Positions 9,429-17,439 of a stretch of DNA of 64,000 nucleotides are shown here, in pieces; the first letter of the stretch is position 1; each line of letters begins with the position of its first letter. Origin of the DNA: BD2-11 sp965221785 (GTDB lineage: Bacteria > Gemmatimonadota > Gemmatimonadetes > Longimicrobiales > Gaopeijiaceae); assembly GCA_965221785.1 (NCBI GenBank), contig CBDCSR010000002.1:248001-312000 (forward strand), in the 5' to 3' direction. Both the position numbers and the translations under genes were made by a program. The notes under the pieces were generated by a model that worked only from the letters and a program-made list of their open reading frames with translations, had not been told where the DNA came from and made no database searches.

Positions 9429-9490
9429 GGGCGCCGCCGCCCCGTTGCCGGCTGCATCCGTTGAAGGGAGGACAAACGGGCGGCATCGCG

Positions 9491-9523
9491 TTGACTCGAG
9501 GATGCCGCCACAACATTTTATGT
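9491..9523 (+). promoter_or_regulatory. Probable promoter and operator of the dinJ-yafQ module
   Basis: TTGACT at 9491-9496 is followed after 17 bp by CATTTT (9514-9519), a plausible sigma-70 pair. The -10 region lies inside the small palindrome ACATTTTATGT (9513-9523). Antitoxins of this family usually bind palindromes overlapping the -10 box, so this is a reasonable autoregulation site. GGAGG stands before the ATG at 9549. Confidence 0.4.
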
Positions 9524-9548
9524 CTCAAATGCGATACGGAGGACTCGA

Positions 9549-9830
9549 ATGAAGACACAGAGTTCGATGCTCCACGTCCGGATGGACAGCGAGATGAAGC
9601 GAAAGGCGATGACGGCGCTGGCCGCGATGGGGCTCACCGCGTCGGAGGCCGTGCGGCTGTTCTTCCACCGAATCGCGGTCGATCAAGCTTTCCCGCTCGA
9701 GCTCAAGGTGCCGAACAGGCAGACCCGCAGGGCCATGGCCGAGTCGGAGGAAATGATGCGACAGGGCACGGCGCGATTCGCAAACGCGGACGAGATGTTT
9801 ACCGAGCTTGAAGAAGCCGGCGGCCAGTAA
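9549..9830 (+). CDS. dinJ: RelB/DinJ-family antitoxin
   Basis: 93 residues with GGAGG upstream of the ATG. The N-terminal part (MLHVRMDSEMKRKAMTALAA) is a ribbon-helix-helix DNA-binding region, and GLTASEAVRLFFHRIAVDQ is the conserved DinJ/RelB signature. The C-terminal tail should wrap around and neutralise the toxin. It overlaps the YafQ-like toxin gene by 23 bp, the normal layout of a type II toxin-antitoxin pair. The protein should also repress its own promoter, in which a small palindrome overlaps the -10 element. Confidence 0.9.
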   Translation: MKTQSSMLHVRMDSEMKRKAMTALAAMGLTASEAVRLFFHRIAVDQAFPLELKVPNRQTRRAMAESEEMMRQGTARFANADEMFTELEEAGGQ

Positions 9831-10134
9831 GCGGGCGCGCCCGCCTCGACGCGTAGATTACACGCGGGGCTTCCTCAAGGACTGGAAACGGCTTTCGCGT
9901 TCCGGCCGATACGACATGAATCGGCTGAAGGCAGTCATGCTCGATCTCATCGCAAACGAGACCCCGCTCGGTCCCGAACGGAGGGACCACGCGCTGCGGG
10001 GGGCATGGGCGAACCACCGGGAATGTCATATCGGTGGAGACTTCCTTCTGATCTATCAGGTCGGTGACGCGCCGAGCCCAGGGGGTTCGATCAACTTCGT
10101 TCGCGCCGGCACGCACGCCGAATTGTTCCAATGA
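9808..10134 (+). CDS. yafQ: YafQ-family mRNA interferase toxin
   Basis: 108 residues. The reading starts at a TTG (9808) inside the antitoxin gene; no ATG or GTG is available nearby, so toxin translation is probably weak and coupled to that of the antitoxin. The RelE-fold catalytic residues of YafQ can be placed: H61 (DHAL), H74 (ECHI), D78 (GGDF) and H103 with F107 (THAELF). The H-H spacing (13) and H-D spacing (4) equal those of E. coli YafQ; a five-residue insertion precedes the last histidine. It should cleave mRNA on the ribosome when antitoxin is lost. All catalytic residues are present, so the module looks intact. Confidence 0.9.
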   Translation: MKKPAASKRARPPRRVDYTRGFLKDWKRLSRSGRYDMNRLKAVMLDLIANETPLGPERRDHALRGAWANHRECHIGGDFLLIYQVGDAPSPGGSINFVRAGTHAELFQ

Positions 10135-10237
10135 TCACCGGGGTCTCTCATGATGGACCGCGGTCAGTTGGCGTGAGCCGAATCCGGACGACGTAGTTCA
10201 CGTCGAGTTAGTCAGTCACGATCAGCCACCACCGGCC

Positions 10238-12193
10238 TCAGCCCCTGTCCCCGTACGCCACCGTCAACTGCTGCACGACCGACGGATCCGCCAGCGTCGT
10301 GGTGTCGCCCAGGGCACGCCCCTCCGCGATGTCGCGCAGCAGGCGGCGCATGATCTTCCCGGATCGCGTCTTGGGCAGTTCCGCGGTGAACAGGATCGCG
10401 TCCGGCCGGGCGATGGGACCGATCTTGGCGCGTACGTGCTGCCCCAGCTCGCCCATCAGTTCGTCCGAGGCTCGGAAACCCTGGCGCAGACTGACGAATG
10501 CCACGATTCCCTCTCCCTTCACCTCGTGCGGGCGCCCCACCACCGCCGCCTCCGCGACCGCCTCGTGCTCCACCAGCGCGCTCTCGACTTCCGAGGTGCC
10601 GATGCGGTGCCCGGCGACGTTGAGCACGTCGTCCACCCGGCCGAGCACCCAGATGTAGCCGTGGGCATCCTCCTTGGCGCCGTCCCCGGCGAAGTAGAGG
10701 CCGTCCCATTTCGACCAGTACACCTCGCGGTAACGCTCGTCGTCGCCGTAGATGGTGCGCAGCATCGCCGGCCAGGGCCGGTCGATCGCCAGATATCCGG
10801 CCTTGACCCGCTTGCCGGCATCGTCGCGCAGCGACACCGAGATGCCCGGCACGGCGCCCGTCGCGCTTCCCGGCGTGGTCGCGGTGATCCCCGGCAGCGG
10901 CGTCATCATCATCCCGCCGGTCTCGGTCTGCCACCACGTGTCGATGATGGGACAGCGTTCCGCGCCGATGGTCTTGTGATACCAGATCCACGCCTCCGGG
11001 TTTATGGGCTCCCCCACCGTGCCGATCAGGCGGAGCCGGGAGAGGTCGTGGGCGGCCGGCCACTCGTCGCCCCACTTCATGAACGCCCGGATCGCCGTGG
11101 GAGCCGTGTAGAAGATGGTCACCCCGTACTTGGCGCAGAGCTCCCAGAAGCGATCCTTGCGGGGCCAGTCGGGCGCCCCCTCGTACATGAGCACGGTCGT
11201 CCCGGCGGCGAGCGGACCGTAGACGATATAGCTGTGCCCGGTCACCCAGCCGACATCGGCCGTGCACCACAGGACGTCGTCCTCCTTCAGGTCGAAAACC
11301 CACTTCGCGGTGGCGTGCACCTGGGTGAGGTAGCCGCCGGTCGTGTGCACCACGCCCTTGGGCTTCCCGGTGGTCCCGGAGGTGTAGAGGATGAAGAGCA
11401 GGTCCTCCGCGTCCATCGCCTCCGGAGCGCAGTCGGCGCTCGCCCCCTCCATGAGCTCGTGGTACCAGTGGTCGCGCCCCGCCTGCATCTCCACCGGGGT
11501 GTCGGCGCTCAGCTGACCGCCACGCCGCACCACGACCACGTTCTTCACCGAGGGGCAGTCCGCCACCGCCACGTCGGCGTTGGCCTTGAGCGCGACGTAG
11601 CCGCCCCGCCTCCACCCGCCGTCCGCGGTGATCACGGTCGATGCCTGCGCGTCGTTGATGCGCCCCGACAGCGAATCCGGGCTGAACCCGCCGAACACCA
11701 CCGAATGCGCGGCGCCGATGCGGGTGCAGGCGAGCATGGCGATGGCCGCCTCCGGGATCATGGGGAGGTAGATCGCCACTCGATCCCCACGGCGCACGCC
11801 CAGCCCGCGCAGCACGTTGGCGAACTTGCATACCTCACGGTGCAGGTCCCGGTACGTGAAGGTGCGCGTGTCCCCGGGCTCCCCCTCCCAGATGAGCGCC
11901 GCCTTGTTTCGGCGGAAGCCGCCCAGGTGCCGGTCGAGGCAGTTGTGCGAGACGTTGAGCTTGCCACCCAGGAACCAGCGCGCGTGGGGCGGATTCCATT
12001 CCAGCACCGTGTGCCATTTCTCGAACCAGTCGAGCTCCCCGGCCCATTCAGCCCAGAATGCCTCCGGATCGGCGGCGGCGCGTTCGTAGACGCCCGGGTC
12101 GGAGAGATTGGCCTGCGCGCGGAATTCGTCGCTGGGCGGGAAGAGCCGGGTCTCCCGCAACAGGTCGTCGAGCACTCCGGGTCTGCCGCTCAT
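10238..12193 (-). CDS. acs: Acetyl-CoA synthetase
   Basis: 651 residues from the ATG at 12193 (GGAG nine bases upstream), which matches the usual 650-residue length; the frame extends 19 codons further upstream without homology. The AMP-binding motif YTSGTTGKPKGVVHTTGG, the Acs-specific WWQTETGG and the C-terminal PKTRSGKIMRRLLR with the catalytic, acetylation-sensitive lysine are all present. It activates acetate to acetyl-CoA with ATP in the cytoplasm, for growth on acetate or salvage of overflow acetate. It stands alone on the minus strand, with an operator-like repeat in its upstream region. Confidence 0.97.
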   Translation of the reverse strand: MSGRPGVLDDLLRETRLFPPSDEFRAQANLSDPGVYERAAADPEAFWAEWAGELDWFEKWHTVLEWNPPHARWFLGGKLNVSHNCLDRHLGGFRRNKAALIWEGEPGDTRTFTYRDLHREVCKFANVLRGLGVRRGDRVAIYLPMIPEAAIAMLACTRIGAAHSVVFGGFSPDSLSGRINDAQASTVITADGGWRRGGYVALKANADVAVADCPSVKNVVVVRRGGQLSADTPVEMQAGRDHWYHELMEGASADCAPEAMDAEDLLFILYTSGTTGKPKGVVHTTGGYLTQVHATAKWVFDLKEDDVLWCTADVGWVTGHSYIVYGPLAAGTTVLMYEGAPDWPRKDRFWELCAKYGVTIFYTAPTAIRAFMKWGDEWPAAHDLSRLRLIGTVGEPINPEAWIWYHKTIGAERCPIIDTWWQTETGGMMMTPLPGITATTPGSATGAVPGISVSLRDDAGKRVKAGYLAIDRPWPAMLRTIYGDDERYREVYWSKWDGLYFAGDGAKEDAHGYIWVLGRVDDVLNVAGHRIGTSEVESALVEHEAVAEAAVVGRPHEVKGEGIVAFVSLRQGFRASDELMGELGQHVRAKIGPIARPDAILFTAELPKTRSGKIMRRLLRDIAEGRALGDTTTLADPSVVQQLTVAYGDRG

Positions 12194-12228
12194 CTCACGT
12201 CTCCGCTGCCTGGTGACATTTCGTACTT

Positions 12229-12252
12229 GATGACTGTCATCTGCTGTCATCT
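12229..12252 (-). promoter_or_regulatory. Operator-like repeats upstream of acs
   Basis: The inverted repeat GATGACTGTCATC (12229-12241, six-base arms around one base) overlaps a direct repeat of CTGTCATCT at 12234-12242 and 12244-12252, spaced exactly 10 bp, one helical turn. It lies 36-59 bp upstream of the acs start. Helically phased half sites of this kind suggest cooperative binding of a regulator, which is not identified. Confidence 0.45.
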
Positions 12253-12271
12253 ACCGGTGATTACCTGCCGT

Positions 12272-12838
12272 TCATGAATCTTCGGCCCCGAGAAAGCCGG
12301 CCACAACCCGGCTCGCCAGCAGCGCCTCGAACGACCTCACCGTGGCCGTGCTCAGCGTACGCACCACGCGTGCCCCGGCGTCGATCGCCACATCGGGTAT
12401 CACGAGCCTGAAACGGCACTCGGTGCGGGCGTCCCCGGCGCTGGCGTTCCGGTGCGGCACGGTCGCGCGCAGCGTCACCGGCGTGCTGTGCCCCCGGGTC
12501 AGCTCGCGATTCGTCACCCGCGTCAGCTCCCCGAGAGTCTCCCTGAAGTTCCCCAGGTTGCCCAGGGACGGCCCCCGCACCGCGAGCGTCAGGTTGCCGC
12601 CGAGCCCCTGGGAGGTCTCGTCGAGGAAGACGTCCACGCTCACCGGATCCCGTCCGCCAGGTTGGTGGAAGAAGAGATAGGCGCTGCGCGTCGATTCGCC
12701 GGCCCAGCGGCCCTCGAACTCGTGACTGGTCGTCTTCTGCATCCCGGAGAGCGTCCAGCCGGCCTTCTCGACTCCCTCCCGAACGGCATCGATCAGCGGT
12801 TCCAGCGTGAGCAGCGGGCCCTCGTGGGGATCGGTCAT
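12272..12838 (-). CDS. Hypothetical protein
   Basis: 188 residues from the ATG at 12838, chosen because GGGAG lies eight bases upstream; a GTG at 12871 would add 11 residues. No signal peptide or membrane segment is seen. The sequence is soluble-looking with alternating beta-type segments (AYLFFHQPGG, VSVDVFLDETSQ, LTLAVRG) and a helical C-terminus. I do not recognise the family. It is divergent from the PerR-type regulator at 12971, so the two may share control, and it ends 78 bp before the acs start on the same strand, so read-through into acs is possible. Confidence 0.65.
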   Translation of the reverse strand: MTDPHEGPLLTLEPLIDAVREGVEKAGWTLSGMQKTTSHEFEGRWAGESTRSAYLFFHQPGGRDPVSVDVFLDETSQGLGGNLTLAVRGPSLGNLGNFRETLGELTRVTNRELTRGHSTPVTLRATVPHRNASAGDARTECRFRLVIPDVAIDAGARVVRTLSTATVRSFEALLASRVVAGFLGAEDS

Positions 12839-12864
12839 CGTCGCTCCCGCCGATTCGCTTCCGG

Positions 12865-12894
12865 TTGACACATTTTCGCCCCGCCTAGTACGTT
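12865..12894 (+). promoter_or_regulatory. Candidate sigma-70 promoter for the PerR-type regulator
   Basis: A perfect TTGACA at 12865-12870 is followed by TACGTT (12889-12894) after 18 bp. It would start transcription about 75 bp upstream of the ATG at 12971 and overlaps the 5' end of the divergent hypothetical gene's alternative start. Confidence 0.4.
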
Positions 12895-12970
12895 GGCTGG
12901 TCAGGGAGATACGTGCTACAGGCCCGGTTGCCGAAGGCTGTCAGCCATGGCGGGCCGAAGACCACTTGCG

Positions 12971-13408
12971 ATGTTGACCCAGTCCGAGCAGAGCGACACC
13001 ATCCTTCGGGATGCGATGGAGCGGAGCGGTCAGCGCTTCACCGCCCAGCGCGCGGCCGTCTTCCGTTTTCTGCACGCGACCGACATCCATCCCACCGCGG
13101 ACGAAGTCTACCGCACGGTGCGCGCCGACCTCCCCGGCATCTCCCTGGGCACCGTCTACAAGAGCCTTGAGACGCTCGTCGGATGCGGGCTCGCACGCAA
13201 GCTCGCCGGTGGGAACAGCTCCGCCAGATACGATGGGCGCATGGACCCGCACTACCACGCGCGCTGCCTCGAGTGCGGCCGGCTGAGGGACGTGCCCGGA
13301 CCGGTTAACCCGGAGTCGGTCGTGGACGTTCCGGTCGTGATGGACGGCTTTGCGGTCACCGAGTTGCGGCTGGAAGTGGTGGGGTACTGCGATGGCTGTC
13401 GGGACTGA
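12971..13408 (+). CDS. perR: PerR-type Fur-family regulator
   Basis: 145 residues from the ATG at 12971, where homology begins; an earlier in-frame ATG would add 26 residues. The N-terminal winged helix (QRFTAQRAAVFRFL, HPTADEVYRTV, SLGTVYKSLETL) is typical of Fur. The metal ligands align residue for residue with Bacillus PerR at a constant +3 offset: H40, D88, H94, H96 and D107 for the regulatory site, and C99, C102 with C140, C143 for structural zinc. The aspartate at the position of D104 favours PerR over Fur, which usually has glutamate there. It should sense peroxide through metal-catalysed histidine oxidation and repress defence genes. No catalase or peroxiredoxin lies nearby. Confidence 0.8.
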   Translation: MLTQSEQSDTILRDAMERSGQRFTAQRAAVFRFLHATDIHPTADEVYRTVRADLPGISLGTVYKSLETLVGCGLARKLAGGNSSARYDGRMDPHYHARCLECGRLRDVPGPVNPESVVDVPVVMDGFAVTELRLEVVGYCDGCRD

Positions 13409-13423
13409 GACGCAGGAACAGCG

Positions 13424-14446
13424 TCATCCCGGCGTGATCCGCCGGAACGCGGAAAGCACCGGGTACGGATTGGACTTCAGCGTGTATATCACCTCGCCCG
13501 CAAAGGCGCTCATTCGCACCGCCTCGGGAAGCAGGAACGATCCCTGGTAGGTCCCTTCGATGGTGTCGAACAAGTCCACGAGTCGCCCGCGATTCTCACT
13601 ACTTCCCGCGAAATGGACGAAGAGAGTGTCCGCGCGCGCTCCCAGGCTCATCGCTGAACGAACGTACCCTGGCATGAGGGTGGTTCTCCTCATCGTCGAC
13701 GAGACCTCGGTCCTTACCTCCGGGAAGTCAGTGTGCTCGGCGTATGGGAATCCCCTTGCACTGCCATCTTCCCCGATCCGCCACCAACCGTTGCCAATTA
13801 TGAAGCCGTACACGAATCCCGTGTCGGTTCCCACGGACATGCCCTGGGTAACCATGAGCGGAACCTCGCTGAATCCCTCCCAGGGAAACGCGGACGAATG
13901 TAGATACTGCCCGTCTTCGTCGAAAAACGCGAAGGGTTCCGAGGCGTTCACCAACGCCACCATGTGACCGTCGGGCAGTGCCGCCACGGATTGGAGAGAG
14001 CCTACTTCGACGGTGGTCTCGTGTTCCAATCGGCCGCTGGCGTCGAGGATGGTCAGTCGACCGTTTCTGTTGTCGACAGCCGCCACGCCACCGGTCGAAA
14101 GACGCGCTACGCCGCGCACCAGTCGAAACTCTCCCGGCCCCTCGCCTTCCCGCCCGAAGCTCCACGCCACGTTTCCCTCTGATGTGATTCGAAAGATGGC
14201 TTTCCGACCATGGTCGTAGACCGTGACACCTTCCGGTCCACCGGACAGCCAGGCGGGGTTCAATAGCGTCGTGTCTCCGGGCCCGCCGAGTTGCCAAAGC
14301 GTATCGAAGGCGACCGGGACATCGAACCGGGGAACCGCGTCCCGCTCGGACCAGAGCAAGGGATATCCCGTCGCAGTTACGCGATCACCTGTACAGGCCA
14401 CGCCCAAGACCGCAAAAAGCGGCAACGCCGCACGACACTTCACCAT
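13424..14446 (-). CDS. Six-bladed beta-propeller lipoprotein
   Basis: 340 residues. The N-terminus (ALPLFAVLGVACTG) is a lipoprotein signal with the lipid cysteine in VAC. The rest is a series of beta blades of the NHL/six-bladed propeller type: VTVYDHGRKAIFRIT, then SFGREGEGPGEFRLV and GVAAVDNRNGRLTILD. GxGPGEF is the typical blade signature of this group in Gemmatimonadota and Bacteroidetes. Such proteins are probably surface or periplasmic binding or scaffold proteins; no substrate can be named. It is convergent with the PerR-type gene (15-bp gap). A decayed relative lies just upstream at 14484-14640. Confidence 0.7.
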   Translation of the reverse strand: MVKCRAALPLFAVLGVACTGDRVTATGYPLLWSERDAVPRFDVPVAFDTLWQLGGPGDTTLLNPAWLSGGPEGVTVYDHGRKAIFRITSEGNVAWSFGREGEGPGEFRLVRGVARLSTGGVAAVDNRNGRLTILDASGRLEHETTVEVGSLQSVAALPDGHMVALVNASEPFAFFDEDGQYLHSSAFPWEGFSEVPLMVTQGMSVGTDTGFVYGFIIGNGWWRIGEDGSARGFPYAEHTDFPEVRTEVSSTMRRTTLMPGYVRSAMSLGARADTLFVHFAGSSENRGRLVDLFDTIEGTYQGSFLLPEAVRMSAFAGEVIYTLKSNPYPVLSAFRRITPG

Positions 14447-14483
14447 TCGACGCCCCCGCGTTTCCGACCGTACCGGCGTGATG

Positions 14484-14640
14484 TCACCTCCGCCGGCCCG
14501 CGAATCGGACGAGGTACTGCTCGTCTGTTTCCGACATCTGCAGCGCGGTGTAGAAGACGCCCGAGGGACCGAATGCGGCGACTCCGTTCACGCCTGCACC
14601 CAGGCCCTGCCGCAACCAGCCCGCAGTAGGATGCGGTCTC
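14484..14640 (-). pseudogene. Remnant of a propeller-type protein C-terminus
   Basis: One frame ending at the TGA at 14484-14486 encodes FGPSGVFYTALQMSETDEQY followed by LVRFAGRRR, which resembles the last blade of six-bladed propeller proteins (compare GEVIYTLKSN near the end of the neighbouring intact gene). No start codon or upstream blades can be linked to it in the same frame, so it looks like a truncated relative left by duplication or deletion. Recognition is by pattern only. Confidence 0.35.
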
Positions 14641-14691
14641 GGTGTACGACTCGGCCAGCCAACGCGTCTCGCGCGCGGCCAGGCTCCCCGT

Positions 14692-14949
14692 CTAGGGGAA
14701 CGCCCGCGAGGAAGCCCGGCCCCGGGCCGAGCGCAGACGCCGGCGCAACTCCACGTCGGAGGTAGTCGCCAGCGTCCGCTGCGCCGTCTTCAGCGAATTC
14801 CAGCGTACGTCGGCGAGTTCGATCGGCTCGCCGCCCTCCTGGCCCTCCGGCGTGAACACGAACGAATAGCGGCCCTTGTAGTCGTGGCCCGGCCGCTCCC
14901 GCACGGTCGCGGTCCACGTTCGCCCGCCTTCGTCCTGGAACATCCTCAT
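14692..14949 (-). CDS. Small hypothetical protein
   Basis: 85 residues with a clear ATG (14949) preceded by GGGGAGAGCGGCGAGAC. The sequence starts MRMFQDEGGRTWTATVRERP, a compact beta pattern, then has a basic helical C-terminus rich in arginine. Short proteins with this kind of opening occur repeatedly in Gemmatimonadota, but I know no function. It follows the zinc-ribbon membrane protein on the same strand after 29 bp, so the two are probably co-transcribed. Confidence 0.55.
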   Translation of the reverse strand: MRMFQDEGGRTWTATVRERPGHDYKGRYSFVFTPEGQEGGEPIELADVRWNSLKTAQRTLATTSDVELRRRLRSARGRASSRAFP

Positions 14950-14978
14950 GTCTCGCCGCTCTCCCCTCGGTCGATGCG

Positions 14979-15827
14979 CTAGGGCCCCCGTCCCGGCCTT
15001 CGCTGCAGCTCCGGGAACTCGTATACGATAACCCCTTCGTCAGTCACATCCGAACAAACCCGCTGGCTGTCCTCGAGCTCCATGCCGTCGAGGAGCTTCT
15101 TGGCGGCGTCCGGCGAGAGATCCATGTACGCCGCGACCTCGCTCGCGGTCAGGCGTCCCCCGTGCTGACTGGCCAGCCGGAGGATGCCGCGCTGGAGCTG
15201 ACGGGGGGATCCCCTGCGCCAGCGCAATCTCTTGATTCCCGACCAGATCAGCGCCGCCCCGCCGGCGACTGCGGTGGCTCCGCCGGCGAGCATCAGCAGC
15301 GTCATGAAGGCCAGGCCGGAGACCCCCATGCCGAGAATCGTGGCGCCTCCGGACAGCCAGCCTGCACCCAGGAAGCTCAGCAGGGCCCCGCCGCCGATCC
15401 GGATCCAGCCCTGCGCCGAACGATCTTCAGGGGGCGCGTAGATGGCTGGAGCCGATGGATCCGCAAAGTGGGCAAGGGCTTCGTCACCGGGTTGGATCCC
15501 CGGGCGCGCATCCGGACTCGCGATCGCGCGGTAGGAAGCATGTCTCCAGTTCAGGCCACAGCGCGGACAGAGCCGGTGCTGGAACCGCATCAGCCAATAG
15601 ATCAGCGCCCCGATGCCGGAGGTGACCAGGCCGAGGACCACCAGCAGGGCGATGTGCTGGGGCTTCGAGAAGTAGTGGTCCCCGTAGCCCTGGTGCCCGC
15701 ATTGGGGACAGGTCTTCACCCAGGTCAGGGGACGGCCGGCGGGATTCTCCGCGCCGCACGTCGTACAAGGTCGCGCCGGGTTCTCGAGGGCGGCGCCGCA
15801 GGTGGTACAGCGGAGGGGTTTTGCCAT
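14979..15827 (-). CDS. Zinc-ribbon membrane protein with winged-helix-like C-terminus
   Basis: 282 residues. Four CxxC pairs at 7-10, 21-24, 40-43 and 87-90 form two or more zinc ribbons. A hydrophobic helix (about 58-80) splits the last two pairs, and two more (about 142-195) follow a linker. The C-terminal part, from LQRGILRLASQHGGRLTASE through VAAYMDLSPDAAKKLLDGM, reads like a winged-helix module of the kind used to read substrate or DNA. It may be a membrane-bound sensor or a quality-control factor; the function is unknown. It is divergent from the GltS-like carrier gene (225-bp gap). Confidence 0.7.
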   Translation of the reverse strand: MAKPLRCTTCGAALENPARPCTTCGAENPAGRPLTWVKTCPQCGHQGYGDHYFSKPQHIALLVVLGLVTSGIGALIYWLMRFQHRLCPRCGLNWRHASYRAIASPDARPGIQPGDEALAHFADPSAPAIYAPPEDRSAQGWIRIGGGALLSFLGAGWLSGGATILGMGVSGLAFMTLLMLAGGATAVAGGAALIWSGIKRLRWRRGSPRQLQRGILRLASQHGGRLTASEVAAYMDLSPDAAKKLLDGMELEDSQRVCSDVTDEGVIVYEFPELQRRPGRGP

Positions 15828-16052
15828 GCGTCCTCGGACTGGTGAATCCGGCAGTGCCGTACGACGATTCGGCTGGAACGGATTCGCGCAGTCCGATCCG
15901 GATCCGGCGCCCGCACGGCGCGGAAGCTCGACAGCGACGGCTGCGCCCTCGAATATAACACGCTTCGATGGAGCCCCGAACGCCGCCCGGGCCTGGCCGA
16001 TTCACACAGTCGGGCCACCCGGTCGGCCACTCCCCACCACCAGGTACGAGCC

Positions 16053-17423
16053 ATGTTTCTGGATTTCGCGCTGATCTCCGGCCTGCTGGTGGTCGCCCAC
16101 CTGTTGCGCTCCCGGATCCGGCTCTTCCAGGCGATCCTCCTGCCCACGCCGATCCTCGCGGGGCTGATCGGGCTGGCGGCGGGTTCCGAGGGACTGGACC
16201 TCATCCCCTTCGCGCGTGACGAGAGCGGCGCCCCGGTGATGCGGCGCTACCCGGGCGAGCTCGTGATCCTCCTGTTCGCCACCCTGTTCATGGGCTCGCG
16301 GGCGGACGGACCGGGCCTCACGAAGATGATCCGCAGCGCCGGAGACACCTTCTTCTACAACCTCTCGGCCTGGATCGGACAGTTCGGCCTCGCGCTCCTG
16401 TTTGCCGGCGCCGTCCTCATTCCCCTCTTCCCGGAAGTGGGCGGACCCTTCGCGCTGATGCTCCCCTCGGGCTTCGCAGGGGGGCACGGAACCGCAACCG
16501 CCGTCGGATCCATTCTCGCCGGCCACGGGCACGAGAACGCCATGGCCATCGGATACACCTTCGCCACCATCGGGCTGCTGGCGGCCGTGCTGGGGGGCGT
16601 CGCGGCGATCAACCTCGCCACGCGGTCGGGCTGGACCCGTCTCGTCGCCACCCCCCGAGATCTTCCCGCCGACCTGCGCCGCGGGCTGATCGATCCGGCC
16701 GGCGCCAGGCACGTCGCAAGGGAGACGGTCAGCCCCCTGGCCCTCGAAACCCTCACGTGGCATCTGGGGCTCGTGCTTCTCGCGTACGGGGCCGCGCACG
16801 CGGTCAGTTGGGCGCTCCAGTCGGCGGGCGGCCGTGTCACCGCCCTCCCCATGTTCGCGCTGGCGGTGATCTGCGGCGCGGTGCTCCAGAAGCTGCTGGA
16901 CGGCGTGGGCGTCGGCCGGCACGTGGACCGGCAGACGATGGGACGCCTCGGATCGTCGATCTCGGACTTCCTGGTCGCGTTCGGGGTGGCGTCGATCCCT
17001 CTCACCATCGTTGCCGACTACGCCGCGCCCATCCTGGTGATGTCGGCGTTCGGCTTCGCCCACGCCGCGTTCATCACGTGGTGGATCGCCCGCCGGACCT
17101 TCCACAACTACTGGTTCGAGCGCGGGATCTTCACGTTCGGATACGCCACCGGAGTGGTGGCCATGGGGATCGCTCTGCTGCGGGTGGTGGACCCCGAAAT
17201 GAAGTCGAAGACGCTGGACGATTACGGCCTGGCATACCTGCCGATCGCGATGGTCGAAATCGTCGTGCTATCGACCCTGCCGCTGTGGGTTGCCGGCGGA
17301 GCGGTCTGGCAACCGGGATTGCTGCTGACGGGCGTGGCCGCAGCACTTCTGGTCGTATCCTGGAAGACGATCGGGTTCTTCCCTGCCGACCCGGTGGCGC
17401 GGCGGGCGGGAGAGTCCCGGTGA
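16053..17423 (+). CDS. GltS-like sodium/glutamate symporter family protein
   Basis: 456 residues with about 12 hydrophobic segments. The N-terminal part (LLPTPILAGLIGLAAGSEGL, then YPGELVILLFATLFMGSR) and the glycine-rich stretch PSGFAGGHGTATAVGSIL in the first half are the GltS pattern; that motif is one of the two re-entrant loops that bind sodium and substrate. The second half (ISDFLVAFGVASIPLTIV and FTFGYATGVVAMGIALLRVV) repeats the fold inversely. It should be an inner-membrane carrier for an amino acid or other carboxylate. The neighbouring FAD oxidoreductase and M24 peptidase would supply or use amino or imino acids, but they lie on the other strand. Confidence 0.8.
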   Translation: MFLDFALISGLLVVAHLLRSRIRLFQAILLPTPILAGLIGLAAGSEGLDLIPFARDESGAPVMRRYPGELVILLFATLFMGSRADGPGLTKMIRSAGDTFFYNLSAWIGQFGLALLFAGAVLIPLFPEVGGPFALMLPSGFAGGHGTATAVGSILAGHGHENAMAIGYTFATIGLLAAVLGGVAAINLATRSGWTRLVATPRDLPADLRRGLIDPAGARHVARETVSPLALETLTWHLGLVLLAYGAAHAVSWALQSAGGRVTALPMFALAVICGAVLQKLLDGVGVGRHVDRQTMGRLGSSISDFLVAFGVASIPLTIVADYAAPILVMSAFGFAHAAFITWWIARRTFHNYWFERGIFTFGYATGVVAMGIALLRVVDPEMKSKTLDDYGLAYLPIAMVEIVVLSTLPLWVAGGAVWQPGLLLTGVAAALLVVSWKTIGFFPADPVARRAGESR

Positions 17424-17439
17424 CGCGAGCCACCGCCTC

